64,000 nucleotides of DNA, from positions 62,001 to 126,000 of the forward strand of contig NZ_JAFIWA010000007.1 of the NCBI RefSeq assembly GCF_018588945.1, in the 5' to 3' direction. The notes below the pieces were generated by a model. That model was not told the origin of the DNA and did not search any database. It was given only the letters and a program-made list of their open reading frames with translations. Positions 30,161 to 40,067 of this stretch are shown here, in pieces (the first letter of the stretch is position 1; every line of letters starts with the position of its first letter). Source of the DNA: Microbacterium flavescens (GTDB lineage: Bacteria; Actinomycetota; Actinomycetes; Actinomycetales; Microbacteriaceae). Position numbers and translations under genes: made by a program.

Positions 30161-33100
30161 GTGCCGAATACTCGACGAAGCCCGCGTCGCTGGCTGGCCG
30201 CGGCTGTCACCGTCCTTCTCGTCGGCGCGGGGGTCGTCACGATAGACGCATCACATCCGGTGCCCGCGAAGGCCGCGTATCCCGACACGTTCAACCCGTT
30301 TTCCATGAGCGGCGGCTTCACGGTGTACGCACGTGAAGATGCGCTGCTGCAGAACCAGGAGACGGAGGGGAGCATCGCCGCCGGTGGCACCGCAACCGTC
30401 CAAGGGTCTAGCGGCACGTATTCGATCATCCACGTGGCCGCGGGGACGGGCGACTACACGCTCCCGACCGTGGACGGCGACCCCACCCGCTTTCTGGTCG
30501 GCACCTACGACCCGGCCAGTACCGGCATCCTCGCTCTGACGAGCGCGGGTACTACCGAGCCCGCACTCCTGGGCGCGTTGAAGATGGTCGACCGCGACGG
30601 TCCATGGCAGGCGTTCGCACGGGCGGACTGGCTGCGGCTGAACACGAATCCGTCCGATGTCGACCGCACCCCGCTGATCGACGCGACCCACCAGCGCTAT
30701 CCGGAACACGCCGAGCCCCCGTCCGGCACCACGGGCGGCGACAGCATCTACACCGTCGACACGTCGGCCAGCGCCGTCGCAAACTATGTCGAGGCGAACG
30801 CCGAGGCATCGTACGAGGCCACCGCAGACTGCCTCGACGGCATCGCGACCGACATCGGCTATCCCGTCGGCGTCGCGGAGGACGTCGGCGCCCGAGTTGT
30901 GCTCGAACCGCTCAGCGCCGACAGGCCGAACATCGTTAGTTACTCCGACATCGCCGGCACCGCGCTCATCCAGTTCTCGGCCGGCCCCACCCCCGGCGTG
31001 CTGAACCCGCTCATCATCCGGGTTCCCGCCGGGACGACAGCGGTGACGGGCGCCCGGACCGACCCGCAAGGGGTGTACTCCCCCTACATCCTCTGGGACC
31101 TCTCCGAGCTGAGCGGGCCCGTAGCGGTCACCGCCGCAGAGGGCGGCCGCATAGACGGCTCGATCTATGCGCCGACCGCCGACGTGACGGTCACCGCCGC
31201 TCCCCTGGACGGCCAGGTGCTCGGCCAGAACGTGACCATCACGGGCGGAGAGGTGCACTCCTTCCTCTTCGACGGTCAGATCAGCTGCGACGCCGACAGC
31301 GGCGGCTTCGAGGTGCGCAAGACGCTGGAGGGCATTGACGACGCCGATCTTCCGGCCGGGACGACGTTCACCGTCAACTACACCGCGACCGAACCGGATG
31401 GCACGATAGTCACCGGATCGCTCGAAGTACCCGCTGACGGGAGTCCGGTGCCGGGCGACGCAGAGTTCCCGATCGGCACAGTGGTGGAGTTCGAGGAGAT
31501 TTCTCCCGAAACTGTTCCCGGCTACGAGTGGGGTGCGGCGGCCATCACACCCAACCCGCTCACTGTGGGCGCCGGCACCGCGGATATCGTCGTGGCCAAC
31601 GCGCTGACAGCGCAGACCGGTTCGTTCAGCGTCTCGAAGACCGTCGAGGACGTCTCAGGCGGCGATCCCGGGGAGCCGTCGCAGGCGACCGTGCCTGTGG
31701 ACTGGACCGCGCTGGAGGGACTCCAGGAGATCGCGAGCGGAACCCTGGACGTACCGTTCGACGGAACCCCCGTCCCCGTCGGCCAGGACTTCCCCGTCGG
31801 CACGCGCATCGTCCTCACAGAGGATCTGACGGGCATCGACCCCCCAGTCGGCTACGACTGGTCAGGGGTGGCCTGGGATCCGGGACGCACTTTCCTGATT
31901 GAAGAGGACGGCGCCGTCGTCGCCGTCGCGCTCACCAACGCGGTCGCGCCGTCCGACCTCGACCGCACGGTCACCATCATGAAATCCGCCGACGGCGAGG
32001 CGGCAGACCCCGGGTACGCCTATGCCGTCAGCTACAACACCAACCCGGCCGGCACCCGCGCCGAGCGCCCTCTACCGGTCGGCGATCCCGAACTGCTTGA
32101 CGACATCGAAACCGGAGCCGACACGCTCCTCCTCGCAGAGCTCCTGCCGACCCTCGACGGTGCCCCCGTGGATCCGGCCGGATGGACGCTCCCCGTCATA
32201 ACTGTGACCATCGACGACGTGGCCACGACCTACACGCCCCAGAACTTCGAAGGAGCAGGGCCGCTCGAGACGGCCATCGTCGAGATTCCGCTGCCGGAGT
32301 CGGGCGACATCACGATCGACGTGGCCAATGCCACCCAAGTGGGCACCTTCGAACTTTCGAAGGAGTTCGCCAACATCTCCGGCGACGACCTTCCGGACGG
32401 AACGGCGTTCACCGTCGAGTGGACCACCACGACACCGTCGGGCGAGGTGAGCAGCGGTGCGATGCGCCTCCCCGCCGACGGGACCCCGGTGAGCCCGGCG
32501 GACGCGTCCGGCGAACCCGTCACCTTCCCCTTCGGCACGGTCGTGACGTTTGAAGAGCTCGAGCCGCCCCGGCTTCGCGCAGTGCGGTGGCAGGGTTCCA
32601 GCTTCGATCCCGCTGAGCTCATCATCGGCGCGGAGGTCGTCAGCACCGTCACTTCGACGCTGACGAACGATGCCCGTCAGGTGACCGGCACGTTCCAGGT
32701 TGCCAAGGCCCTCGCCGGCATCGAACCATCGGAACTGCTCGTGGATTCTTTCACGGTCGTGTACACCGCGACACTCACCGGCGAGGACGATGTCTCCGGC
32801 AGCTTCGAGGTGCCCGCGGACGGCACCCCGGCAGGTCCGACGAACCAGTCTGGCGCGACCGTCGAGTTCCCCATCGGCACCGTCGTGGTGCTGGAAGAAG
32901 TCGAGCCCGACACACCGGCGCTTCCGCCCGGATACGCGTGGGCGGAGACGACCTGGAGCCCCGGCAATCACCTCGTCATCCGCGGCGAGCAGGCTCCGGT
33001 ACTTGAAGTCACCAACAGTGTCGAGCGGCTCACCCGCTGGGCGGTGACCAAGGTGATCGACGGGAACGGCGACTCAGCCGTCCCAGCTGACACCCTGTTC

Positions 33101-33511
33101 CCCGTCGACTGGTGGTGGGACTACGACCCGCAACTGCCGGTCGGTCTCCGGGAGGGCGTCGTCGTCACGTCGCCCTGGTTCCCTGCTGGTTCGATCATCC
33201 AAGCAAGGGAAGGCGATCTGCCCGACGTCTCGGGCATCGAGTGGGGCACTCCCACCTGGATTGCCAACGGCCAAGCGCTCGTGCCCGACTCGGAAGGGAG
33301 GGTCACCCTTCCGGCCGCGACGACGAGGACGGAAGGGACCGCCGAGCTGACGCTCACCAACACCGCCGTCGCGGACGATCTGCCCATGACCGGTGGGGCC
33401 GCCGTGTCGCCCATACTCCCCACAGCGGCACTGGCGATGGTCGCTGCCGGCTTGGCACTCGTGCTTCGGAGACGACCTACGGGCACTCACGCTGGCCGTT
33501 CGCGCGCCTGA
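30161..33511 (+). CDS. sortase-anchored surface protein (choice-of-anchor A, DUF5979 repeats)
   Basis: An 1116-residue wall protein. From the GTG at 30161 (GGAAGG before it) a signal peptide runs to about residue 40 (RRWLAAAVTVLLVGAGVVTI). The first about 370 residues match choice-of-anchor A domains (FNPFSMSGGFTVYAREDALL, SIYAPTADVTVTA). Then come several DUF5979-type repeats of about 100 residues, each with KTLEGIDDADLPAGTTFTV-like and GYEWGAAAI-like segments. It ends LPMTGG, a hydrophobic helix and RRRPTG, a complete LPXTG sorting signal. It is a probable adhesin; no sortase is in the window. It belongs to the island. Confidence 0.85.
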   Translation: MPNTRRSPRRWLAAAVTVLLVGAGVVTIDASHPVPAKAAYPDTFNPFSMSGGFTVYAREDALLQNQETEGSIAAGGTATVQGSSGTYSIIHVAAGTGDYTLPTVDGDPTRFLVGTYDPASTGILALTSAGTTEPALLGALKMVDRDGPWQAFARADWLRLNTNPSDVDRTPLIDATHQRYPEHAEPPSGTTGGDSIYTVDTSASAVANYVEANAEASYEATADCLDGIATDIGYPVGVAEDVGARVVLEPLSADRPNIVSYSDIAGTALIQFSAGPTPGVLNPLIIRVPAGTTAVTGARTDPQGVYSPYILWDLSELSGPVAVTAAEGGRIDGSIYAPTADVTVTAAPLDGQVLGQNVTITGGEVHSFLFDGQISCDADSGGFEVRKTLEGIDDADLPAGTTFTVNYTATEPDGTIVTGSLEVPADGSPVPGDAEFPIGTVVEFEEISPETVPGYEWGAAAITPNPLTVGAGTADIVVANALTAQTGSFSVSKTVEDVSGGDPGEPSQATVPVDWTALEGLQEIASGTLDVPFDGTPVPVGQDFPVGTRIVLTEDLTGIDPPVGYDWSGVAWDPGRTFLIEEDGAVVAVALTNAVAPSDLDRTVTIMKSADGEAADPGYAYAVSYNTNPAGTRAERPLPVGDPELLDDIETGADTLLLAELLPTLDGAPVDPAGWTLPVITVTIDDVATTYTPQNFEGAGPLETAIVEIPLPESGDITIDVANATQVGTFELSKEFANISGDDLPDGTAFTVEWTTTTPSGEVSSGAMRLPADGTPVSPADASGEPVTFPFGTVVTFEELEPPRLRAVRWQGSSFDPAELIIGAEVVSTVTSTLTNDARQVTGTFQVAKALAGIEPSELLVDSFTVVYTATLTGEDDVSGSFEVPADGTPAGPTNQSGATVEFPIGTVVVLEEVEPDTPALPPGYAWAETTWSPGNHLVIRGEQAPVLEVTNSVERLTRWAVTKVIDGNGDSAVPADTLFPVDWWWDYDPQLPVGLREGVVVTSPWFPAGSIIQAREGDLPDVSGIEWGTPTWIANGQALVPDSEGRVTLPAATTRTEGTAELTLTNTAVADDLPMTGGAAVSPILPTAALAMVAAGLALVLRRRPTGTHAGRSRA

Positions 33512-33817
33512 GTCCTCAACCCGTTGCCGGCCCGAGCCGGAGAAGGGTGGATGGGTCGAGTGTGCTCGGACCACCCGGGCGTTTGACGAAGCCCGTTGAC
33601 ATCACGGTTTGCCCGTGATCGTCCGCCCCGGCAATCAGCCATGCAGCGGTCAGCGGCGCCGCAGTGCCCGAAGTGAGCGGTTGCTAAGCGCAGCTCGGAG
33701 CGCAGCGGAGAGCGGAGTCTGCAAAGAGCGAGCGCACGGGAACCGAGGTGTCGATGATCGCTATCATCTCTGCGGTCGGGGCGAGCTGCCGCGCCGTCGG
33801 GTCCCGGCGCGCCCTTA
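33512..33817. other. intergenic stretch between surface protein and relaxase gene
   Basis: 306 nt without a supportable gene. TCACGG/CCGTGA at 33602-33618 could be a weak terminator of the surface-protein gene. On the minus strand near 33768 a short frame starts MIAIIDTSVPV, the opening of PIN-domain toxins, but stops after 28 residues; see rejected items. Confidence 0.4.
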
Positions 33818-36562
33818 CTAGCGCGACATCCCGGCGCCTGACCCCGGCGCGACGAACGGCCCGGTCATGGCAGCGTCGTGCCGAGTTCGGGCTGCACGCC
33901 GCAGTTCGGCGTCCGCCGCGCGGACGGCATCTTGCATCGTGAGTTCGGTGCCACCGCGGAGCATGCTGGCGGCGACCTTCGCCCGCGCCGTGCGGTCGTT
34001 CGAAGCGACCACGAGGGCCTCGTTGTGTAAGCGGCCGCGGGTGAGACCGACGTACAGGCCGGCGGCATCCACGTCGGGTCCGACGAACGAGGCGTCCACC
34101 GTCTCTCCTTGGATGCCGTGAACTGTGGACGCATACGCGAGTTGCAAATGGTCGAGCGCGTAGTCCTCGGTGACCTTCCGCAGCTCGCCGCTGTCGTAGA
34201 CGGAGGTGAGCATGATCGAGTGCTCGCGGATGCGACTCACCACCCACAGAGCACGATTCTCGACACCGGCCTGTGCGTCGTTTCGACGGGTCTGGACGGT
34301 GTCTCCGACCAGGATGCGCTGCTCCCCCATACCCACAGCCATGAGTGTGGGATCAAGCTCGCCGCGGTCGATGCGTTGCTGCTGGATCGCATCGTTGATC
34401 GAGTTCGCCTCGCTGTTGGTTGCACTCACGAGGGCGACGCGTCGGCCGCGCGCGTGCCAGGCGAAGTAGGAGTCGACCATGTGTTCGCGTGCGGCATCCA
34501 GGTGGTCGACTCGCGCGATGTGACCTTGCCGTGCCAGCTCGTCGGCCACCGCGGACGCGTGCTGAGCGTCGCCGGGGTTTCGCATACGAAGCGTGAGAGC
34601 ACCGTACGTGGGGTCCCGGAAGCGGTGCACCGTGTCGAGCTCAACCGCGGCCCCTGCGAGCCGAACGGCGGTGGCCATGGCACCGACGTGCCCGACGGGG
34701 AGCGCCTGGTGCGGGTCACCGACCATTGCGACCCCGACTCCCTGCTCGTGGGCAAGCTCAGTGAGTGCGTTCGCAGTTTGCAGATCGAGCATCCCGGCTT
34801 CATCGACCACGATCCGGTCGTGCGGTCGCAATGGGTACGCGGTCGGGCCCTTATAGATGGCCCCACTTTCGATGTCGACGTCGCCGACGGAGAGTCGGCG
34901 CCACGAGTGCGCTCCCGCGGCGTCCTCGCCCCATCGGTAACCGTGATCGGCGAGCAGTGAGTGGATGCTCGCCGCCGTCGCGCCGACCTCGCGAGCAGCG
35001 ACGGACGCGGCTTTGCGTGTGGGTGCGAGCACGATCAGGCGGCGGCGCTGAGCTCCCAGTGCGCCGAACGCTACCTGCAGCATCGTGGTCTTGCCCGCAC
35101 CCGCGGGACCTGTGACGGTGACGAGTCCGTGCGTGCCGGCGATGGCGGATGCCGCGGCCAGCTGCGAGCCGTCCAGTTTGTCGAACCCGTCGAGCGCGCC
35201 GGCAAGCCGATCCAGTTCTGCCGCCACCAACGCCCGGCCAGGGGTGGCAAGGAGGTCGAGCCGCTGGAAGAGGAGGACCTTGGACCTCATCGTCTCGGTG
35301 GCCATGAGGTTCTTCACGTGCCGGGGCGCGTCGGGATCACCGCTCAGCCGCACGCACGCGCGGCAGGCTCGCCTCGCGATCGTCGCGATCAGCTGGTCCA
35401 GCTCGTCGCGCTGGTGAACCACGCCTGACCGCGAGAGCGCGCGGATGGTGCCGGCACGCAGGTCGAAGGCGCTGAAACGTCCGCCCGAGGTGGTGGAGCG
35501 ACTATCGGCGTCGACGACAGCTATGGCCGCGAGCAGGTCGAGGTCGATCTCGTCAAGACGGATCGACCTGATCGCGACCGCCGGTCGTTCACGGACGAGC
35601 TCGGGATCGACGGCGGCGATCTCGTCGCGCACCATCGCCTCCCAGGAGTCCTCGTCGAGATCGCGCGGCTTGTTCGGGCGAGATACCGCCCACGCCCGCC
35701 GGTCGATCTGATTCATCACCTCGGCGCTCGGGATGGCACCATCGCGCGATGCCGACCATTCGGCGACCAGGCGTGCCCGGTTCGCTTCGATCTGGGCGGA
35801 TCGGCGAGACAGCGGTCGGACCGCGGCCGACAGCTCCGCGATCTCGCCGGCCTCATTGATCGTGTAGCCGTGAAGGGCCAGCGCCGCGAGCCACTCCGGA
35901 TCGGTGCGGGCAGCGAGTTCGCCCTCGGCGTTGATGACGGTGTGCAGCTTCATCGCGACGCGCGAGTCGAGATTCGACCACCTCCCGTCGGCGCCGAGCA
36001 CCTTCACATTGAGCCAGAGATGTCGATGGATGTGCGGGTCAAGTGCACGGGACCGTCGGTGCCGAAGCTCAACGACCTCGAGGCGGGCAACGTCCTCCCG
36101 GATGAGGCCGTTGTGGCCGCGGCGGACATTGAGCTCCCGCTGCCAGGCGAGGAGGATCCGATTCCGCAGGCGGTCCTGTAACGCTTCGAACTCTGTGGCG
36201 AGATCCTCGTGAAGCAGCGCGGCGACGCTATACGACTTCGGGTGGTTGATGGTGCCGTCGAGCACGAGGTCGGCGTCCGGGCTGAGCCGTGAGCGGCCCC
36301 GCTCCTCCCCCGTCGCCGGATCGTGACCGGTGAGCCACACACGCAGTCCTCCCGCGGTGAGCTCGTCAGTCGAGATCACGCCATCCGAGACGACGAACCG
36401 AGAGACACTCGCGTCGGATGCCGGGCCATACCGGTCGAGCGCGTCCACGCCACTGGCGGGGTGGAGGTGCGCATCGCAATTGCCCTCGATGGCGTAGGCG
36501 ATCGCCTGTCGAATACCACGAGAGTCCGTACCCCGCTTCCACCGCTCCAGCCCGCCTCGCAT
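33818..36562 (-). CDS. MobF-like conjugative relaxase/helicase
   Basis: A 914-residue protein. The N-terminal part has the HUH-type relaxase pattern: DGTINHPKSYSVAALLHEDL and LDPHIHRHLWLNVKVLG, the metal-binding HIHRH motif. The C-terminal half is a superfamily-1 (TraI/RecD-like) helicase: Walker A VTVTGPAGAGKTTM, Walker B IVVDEAGMLDL, GDPHQALPVG and a final YASTVHGIQGETVD...YVGLTRGRLHNEALVV. It is shorter than many MobF proteins. In related proteins (family recalled) a tyrosine pair lies near the N-terminus; here that region reads AIEGNCDAHLHPASG without Tyr, so nicking activity is doubtful. No coupling protein or type IV secretion genes are close. Confidence 0.8.
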   Translation of the reverse strand: MRGGLERWKRGTDSRGIRQAIAYAIEGNCDAHLHPASGVDALDRYGPASDASVSRFVVSDGVISTDELTAGGLRVWLTGHDPATGEERGRSRLSPDADLVLDGTINHPKSYSVAALLHEDLATEFEALQDRLRNRILLAWQRELNVRRGHNGLIREDVARLEVVELRHRRSRALDPHIHRHLWLNVKVLGADGRWSNLDSRVAMKLHTVINAEGELAARTDPEWLAALALHGYTINEAGEIAELSAAVRPLSRRSAQIEANRARLVAEWSASRDGAIPSAEVMNQIDRRAWAVSRPNKPRDLDEDSWEAMVRDEIAAVDPELVRERPAVAIRSIRLDEIDLDLLAAIAVVDADSRSTTSGGRFSAFDLRAGTIRALSRSGVVHQRDELDQLIATIARRACRACVRLSGDPDAPRHVKNLMATETMRSKVLLFQRLDLLATPGRALVAAELDRLAGALDGFDKLDGSQLAAASAIAGTHGLVTVTGPAGAGKTTMLQVAFGALGAQRRRLIVLAPTRKAASVAAREVGATAASIHSLLADHGYRWGEDAAGAHSWRRLSVGDVDIESGAIYKGPTAYPLRPHDRIVVDEAGMLDLQTANALTELAHEQGVGVAMVGDPHQALPVGHVGAMATAVRLAGAAVELDTVHRFRDPTYGALTLRMRNPGDAQHASAVADELARQGHIARVDHLDAAREHMVDSYFAWHARGRRVALVSATNSEANSINDAIQQQRIDRGELDPTLMAVGMGEQRILVGDTVQTRRNDAQAGVENRALWVVSRIREHSIMLTSVYDSGELRKVTEDYALDHLQLAYASTVHGIQGETVDASFVGPDVDAAGLYVGLTRGRLHNEALVVASNDRTARAKVAASMLRGGTELTMQDAVRAADAELRRAARTRHDAAMTGPFVAPGSGAGMSR

Positions 36563-36728
36563 GGCGCCAGAGTACGTCGCGTTTTGCCGCTTATCCAGGT
36601 ATTTTTGTGCGTTGCAGGTTTGTGTGGGGAGATGGTGCTCAGTGCGCTCGGTCCGGCAGGCTCATCCACTGATGCCTGCGTGCATCGCTGTCTTCGCGTG
36701 GTTCCAGGACGACGGCTGCTTCCCCACG

Positions 36729-38162
36729 CTACGCCTCGATCTGAAACGCCTCTTCGTACTCCGCGCCGTCTATGTGCTCGTAGACAGTGGTCGGCCGCAT
36801 TCTGCTCCAGTGGTGGCCAAGCAACACGGAGAGTCCAAGCGGTCCGATCTGGAAGAGATGTATTCGTCCAACTCCCGCGAGTCCGGACCTCACCTGGTTT
36901 CGAATCTGTGTGGCGATGGAACTTGCACTCGCTGCTGAGGTGATCGAGTTCGCACCAATCACGGGAGTGCTAATGATCAAGATCGAAGCGACTGGTAGCT
37001 CGGACGCGAGGATCCAGTCGATGGCGTCCCTCGAGCCGGGATACGAGACTTGGACGATAACGCCGAGGTCATCGCCTCTCCCGACGGGCACTTCTTCATA
37101 CGTGAGCAAAGCGGATCCAGCAGAGGCGTCTGAGGTCCACAGCTGGGAGCGCTGTTTGGTCGCGACAACGAAGCCTCTCACGCTCCTCATTTCCGTTCCT
37201 ACGAGAAAGCCCACGGCCTGTCGCATGAAACCAGTCACTAGCACTCGACCCGGCTGGAGCGATTTAACGACGTCCCTGATATCGAACGCAAGGTCGTCCC
37301 AGGTGTACGGCGCGCAAGGCCTGATTCGGTTCCAGACCGTGTCGCCTTGCATTCGGTCGACTCGGTCGATCGAAGCGGAAGAGTCGCCGGCAGCTGGATC
37401 GTGATCCACGGTGGCCACGGACAGGGTTGTCCAGGGCTCTGACGTCGTCAGACCCATCCTGTCGACGGCTCTGACGATTGCGTCGAGCTCGATCCGTCGT
37501 TCGCCGGCGACCACCACACTCTGCACCCACGACAGCCCGATTTCGACGGCGCGTTCATCGCTGTCGAGGCCATTCGCCGTCATCAGGAGTTGGACTTCAG
37601 ACCGTAGCTGCGTCGCATCTCGACCCGATTCGATATGGAAGTCGTCTAAGAACTTCTCGAGTGCATCGACGTCTACACCCGCTGCATGGGCCCACGCAGT
37701 ACGAGCCTCTCCACGCCTCGAGTTCGGGGTTCCTTGGAGTGCGCGTGGAACAAGGCGACCGTCACGCCCATCGCGATCCCTAAGGAGAACGTCGCCGGGG
37801 TCGATTTGACGGTTGGTGACGAGTCGAATCTCGGCGACCGAGTTCTCGGCAGACAGAGTCTGGTGGGACTCGACGAGCTTGGCCAATATCCGATCGGCAG
37901 TCAGATACTCCAGGTTGAGGGGCGAGCTCGCATCGACCGCGTACTTCACTTGCATGAAAGTGTGGGGAGGCGAAGCCCTGTACAAGACAACGTCATCCGC
38001 ATTGCCAGCTCCTCGCGCTTCGACCCCAACTGCAACGAGTCGATTTCCGCTGTAGCCCGTCGCGTGCTCATGAAGCACTTGAAGGCACGCGCGCCAGCCC
38101 ACCAGCCACTGATACTCATCGCCGGCTATCCGAACGCCAGTCGCGCTGGGCATTTCTGTCAT
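36729..38162 (-). CDS. cap4: CBASS effector: Cap4-like endonuclease with SAVED domain
   Basis: A 477-residue effector. The N-terminal about 150 residues resemble the DUF4297/PD-(D/E)XK nuclease: GDEYQWLVGW near 14-23, VEARG (Glu49), ADDVVLYR (Asp56-57) and FMQVKYA (Gln71-x-Lys73). The C-terminal about 250 residues fit SAVED, the sensor of cyclic oligonucleotides: SRSQ-like patches, VGRGDDLGVIVQVSYP and RIHLFQIGPLGLSVLLGHHWSRMRPTTVYEH. Binding of the CD-NTase product would license DNA cutting and abort phage infection (mechanism known for Cap4). It is the last gene of the operon, 11 nt after cap3. SAVED assignment rests on the pattern, order and length. Confidence 0.83.
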   Translation of the reverse strand: MTEMPSATGVRIAGDEYQWLVGWRACLQVLHEHATGYSGNRLVAVGVEARGAGNADDVVLYRASPPHTFMQVKYAVDASSPLNLEYLTADRILAKLVESHQTLSAENSVAEIRLVTNRQIDPGDVLLRDRDGRDGRLVPRALQGTPNSRRGEARTAWAHAAGVDVDALEKFLDDFHIESGRDATQLRSEVQLLMTANGLDSDERAVEIGLSWVQSVVVAGERRIELDAIVRAVDRMGLTTSEPWTTLSVATVDHDPAAGDSSASIDRVDRMQGDTVWNRIRPCAPYTWDDLAFDIRDVVKSLQPGRVLVTGFMRQAVGFLVGTEMRSVRGFVVATKQRSQLWTSDASAGSALLTYEEVPVGRGDDLGVIVQVSYPGSRDAIDWILASELPVASILIISTPVIGANSITSAASASSIATQIRNQVRSGLAGVGRIHLFQIGPLGLSVLLGHHWSRMRPTTVYEHIDGAEYEEAFQIEA

Positions 38163-38173
38163 CGGTCCGACTC

Positions 38174-38650
38174 CTATCGCAGATCAAGAGGAACTGAAAA
38201 GACTGCCGTACGAAGGGACTCGTGCACCGCGACGCGCGTGTCGGCGCGCACCGTACCTCGAGCCGGATCGATCATGAGGACTACGAGCGCGACAGGCCCG
38301 GGGACCTGCTTCGCGATCGACCTTATGCTGGCGATGTCAGTCCTGCTCGCCATCTGGGGCAACGGGTGGGAGTGCCATTCGCCGACATATCCGAGAGCAG
38401 GATTGTCAGCCATCTGGAGGTATTCAGCGAGCGCCCGACTAGCTCGGTTCTCGCGTCGCCAATATCCGCGTCGCGTCGCTCGATGGTCTCGGACCTCGAT
38501 AAATGCGTCTATCACCACCTCGGCGCCCACTCGCCAGCCGGTCAGAATGCCACCAGTCTCATCCGGCAGCGCCTCACGTGCATGGCGGGATGCCAAGTCG
38601 AACGCGGCGCGGGGGGCGTGGACACGCACGTCGAGCTCACGTGTACGCAC
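38174..38650 (-). CDS. cap3: CBASS Cap3: JAMM/Mov34-type isopeptidase
   Basis: A 158-residue Mov34/MPN/PAD-1-type metalloprotease. JAMM motif: Glu31 in PDETGGILTG, then EWHSHPLPQMASRTD with His93, His95 and Asp105. In CBASS, Cap3 cleaves the conjugate that Cap2 makes with the CD-NTase C-terminus and so counters or recycles it (established for type II systems). It overlaps cap2 by 14 nt and leaves an 11-nt gap before cap4. The length is as usual for the family. Confidence 0.9.
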   Translation of the reverse strand: MRTRELDVRVHAPRAAFDLASRHAREALPDETGGILTGWRVGAEVVIDAFIEVRDHRATRRGYWRRENRASRALAEYLQMADNPALGYVGEWHSHPLPQMASRTDIASIRSIAKQVPGPVALVVLMIDPARGTVRADTRVAVHESLRTAVFSVPLDLR

Positions 38651-40067
38651 GGGCTTCTCCGGCTCCCGCGGACGATGGACGGAGCAGGAGTTGAACGGCG
38701 AGCCGGCAGGCGAGAGATGCAGCCTCGTTCGCAGCGTAAGGCGGTGTCATGGAGACTGGATCGCCGCAGCCCGCCTCGAAGACGAGATCATCGCCCGAAA
38801 TCTCGAACTCGATTGCTGGGACTGCTTCCCCTTCGACCGGAGGGATCACATCGGCCCGGACTATGCGGCCTTCGTCCTGCAACGATGCACTGATGATGTG
38901 ACTACCCAAGGTCCTGGCAGCGTCTGCCAGCATCGCTGATGCCGCGCCGTCCGCTGTTGCGTCGATGATGAGGTCGAACTCGGCGAGTAGCTCTGGAACC
39001 TCGTCGGCTCTGCGCAGGGCACGAACGTCCACGTCAATCTGTGTGACGGTTCCTGGTCGCCCATCAAGTAGACGCTTTATCGCTATCGCCTTCCGGTGTC
39101 CTGCGAAGTGCGACGGCACCAAGTGACGGACGGAGTTGCCGGGTCTGAGCACGTCTGGGTCTCGGACAGTGAGGTGACCGAGCCCGCTACGCACGAGGTA
39201 ATCGCAAACGAAAGAGCCGATCGCGCCGGCGCCAACCACCAGCACGCGCTTCTCGGCAAGCGACAGCGCGTCGCGTCCAGCACGCAGCTCAAGCGTCGCG
39301 GCAGAATTGGACGCGCTCGGCACCGACCGCAGGGTCACTTCGTTCGAGTCTTGGCCAACAAATAGGGCGATGGCACCCACCGCACCCTTCCTCGAATATC
39401 GAACCAGAAGCAGATCTACAGCGCCGCGACGGACTTCCCTCTCGAGCGTCGACCTCGCTTCGTGCCCTAGGAGCTGGGCCAGCTCCTCCCAGTCACGTGG
39501 CGGTCCTTCCGGCTCTCCGATATCCGCGACGTACCCGTAGAGCCTGTGTCGCCGCTGGGTCACCTTTCGGGGCTTTACGCCAGAACCGGCCAACAGGATC
39601 TGAGGACCACGGACATTGAAGCGCACCATTCGGTTCATGAGCGGTTCGATCGCCTCACCGTAGACAACCAAGAACGACTCCCCGATCGGTTGGAAGTAAC
39701 GTTCGAGGTCCATGTCGGGAGCATCGGCCGGCCACCCCTGTTCTGTAGCCTCCAGCCATCGCTCGACAGTCGCGACTAAGTCATCGACGTCTAGCCATGG
39801 AAGACTCCCTCGCCCATCCTCCGGGTAGAGACACATGGCGCCGTCGAGTTCGCGATGCCAGGACATCGGAAGCTCAGACAATGGGAACACTCTGGGCGGC
39901 GCGAAAGGAAAGTGTGAGTCGAGCTGGACACGAACTGCATGCGTGGAACCTCCCACCACCACTTGACTCTCGAGTTCCGAATCCGAAACGAGCCGCCAGC
40001 CCCGCCTCTCCAGCTTCTCCACGAACTCAGTTCGTGTCGCCTCGATCCGCTCGTCCCAGATGGTCAT
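38637..40067 (-). CDS. cap2: CBASS Cap2: fused E2-E1 ubiquitin-like ligase
   Basis: A 476-residue fusion. The N-terminal E2-like domain has the catalytic cysteine at about 79 (DGAMCLYPEDG). The C-terminal E1/ThiF domain has VLVVGAGAIGSF (279-285) for ATP, the Asp of IIDATAD, and the E1 catalytic cysteine at 434 in EAGCGDPVSMTPPYAAN. It would adenylate and transfer the CD-NTase C-terminal glycine to a target, priming it (as shown for type II CBASS). It overlaps the CD-NTase gene by 4 nt (ATGA) and cap3 by 14 nt, so all four are one transcript. Confidence 0.9.
   Translation of the reverse strand: MTIWDERIEATRTEFVEKLERRGWRLVSDSELESQVVVGGSTHAVRVQLDSHFPFAPPRVFPLSELPMSWHRELDGAMCLYPEDGRGSLPWLDVDDLVATVERWLEATEQGWPADAPDMDLERYFQPIGESFLVVYGEAIEPLMNRMVRFNVRGPQILLAGSGVKPRKVTQRRHRLYGYVADIGEPEGPPRDWEELAQLLGHEARSTLEREVRRGAVDLLLVRYSRKGAVGAIALFVGQDSNEVTLRSVPSASNSAATLELRAGRDALSLAEKRVLVVGAGAIGSFVCDYLVRSGLGHLTVRDPDVLRPGNSVRHLVPSHFAGHRKAIAIKRLLDGRPGTVTQIDVDVRALRRADEVPELLAEFDLIIDATADGAASAMLADAARTLGSHIISASLQDEGRIVRADVIPPVEGEAVPAIEFEISGDDLVFEAGCGDPVSMTPPYAANEAASLACRLAVQLLLRPSSAGAGEARAYT

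Noticed and set aside
33684-33768. Short minus-strand frame starting MIAIIDTSVPV, like a PIN toxin
   Set aside because: Only 28 residues, then stop; no antitoxin next to it. May be a toxin scrap but cannot be told from chance.
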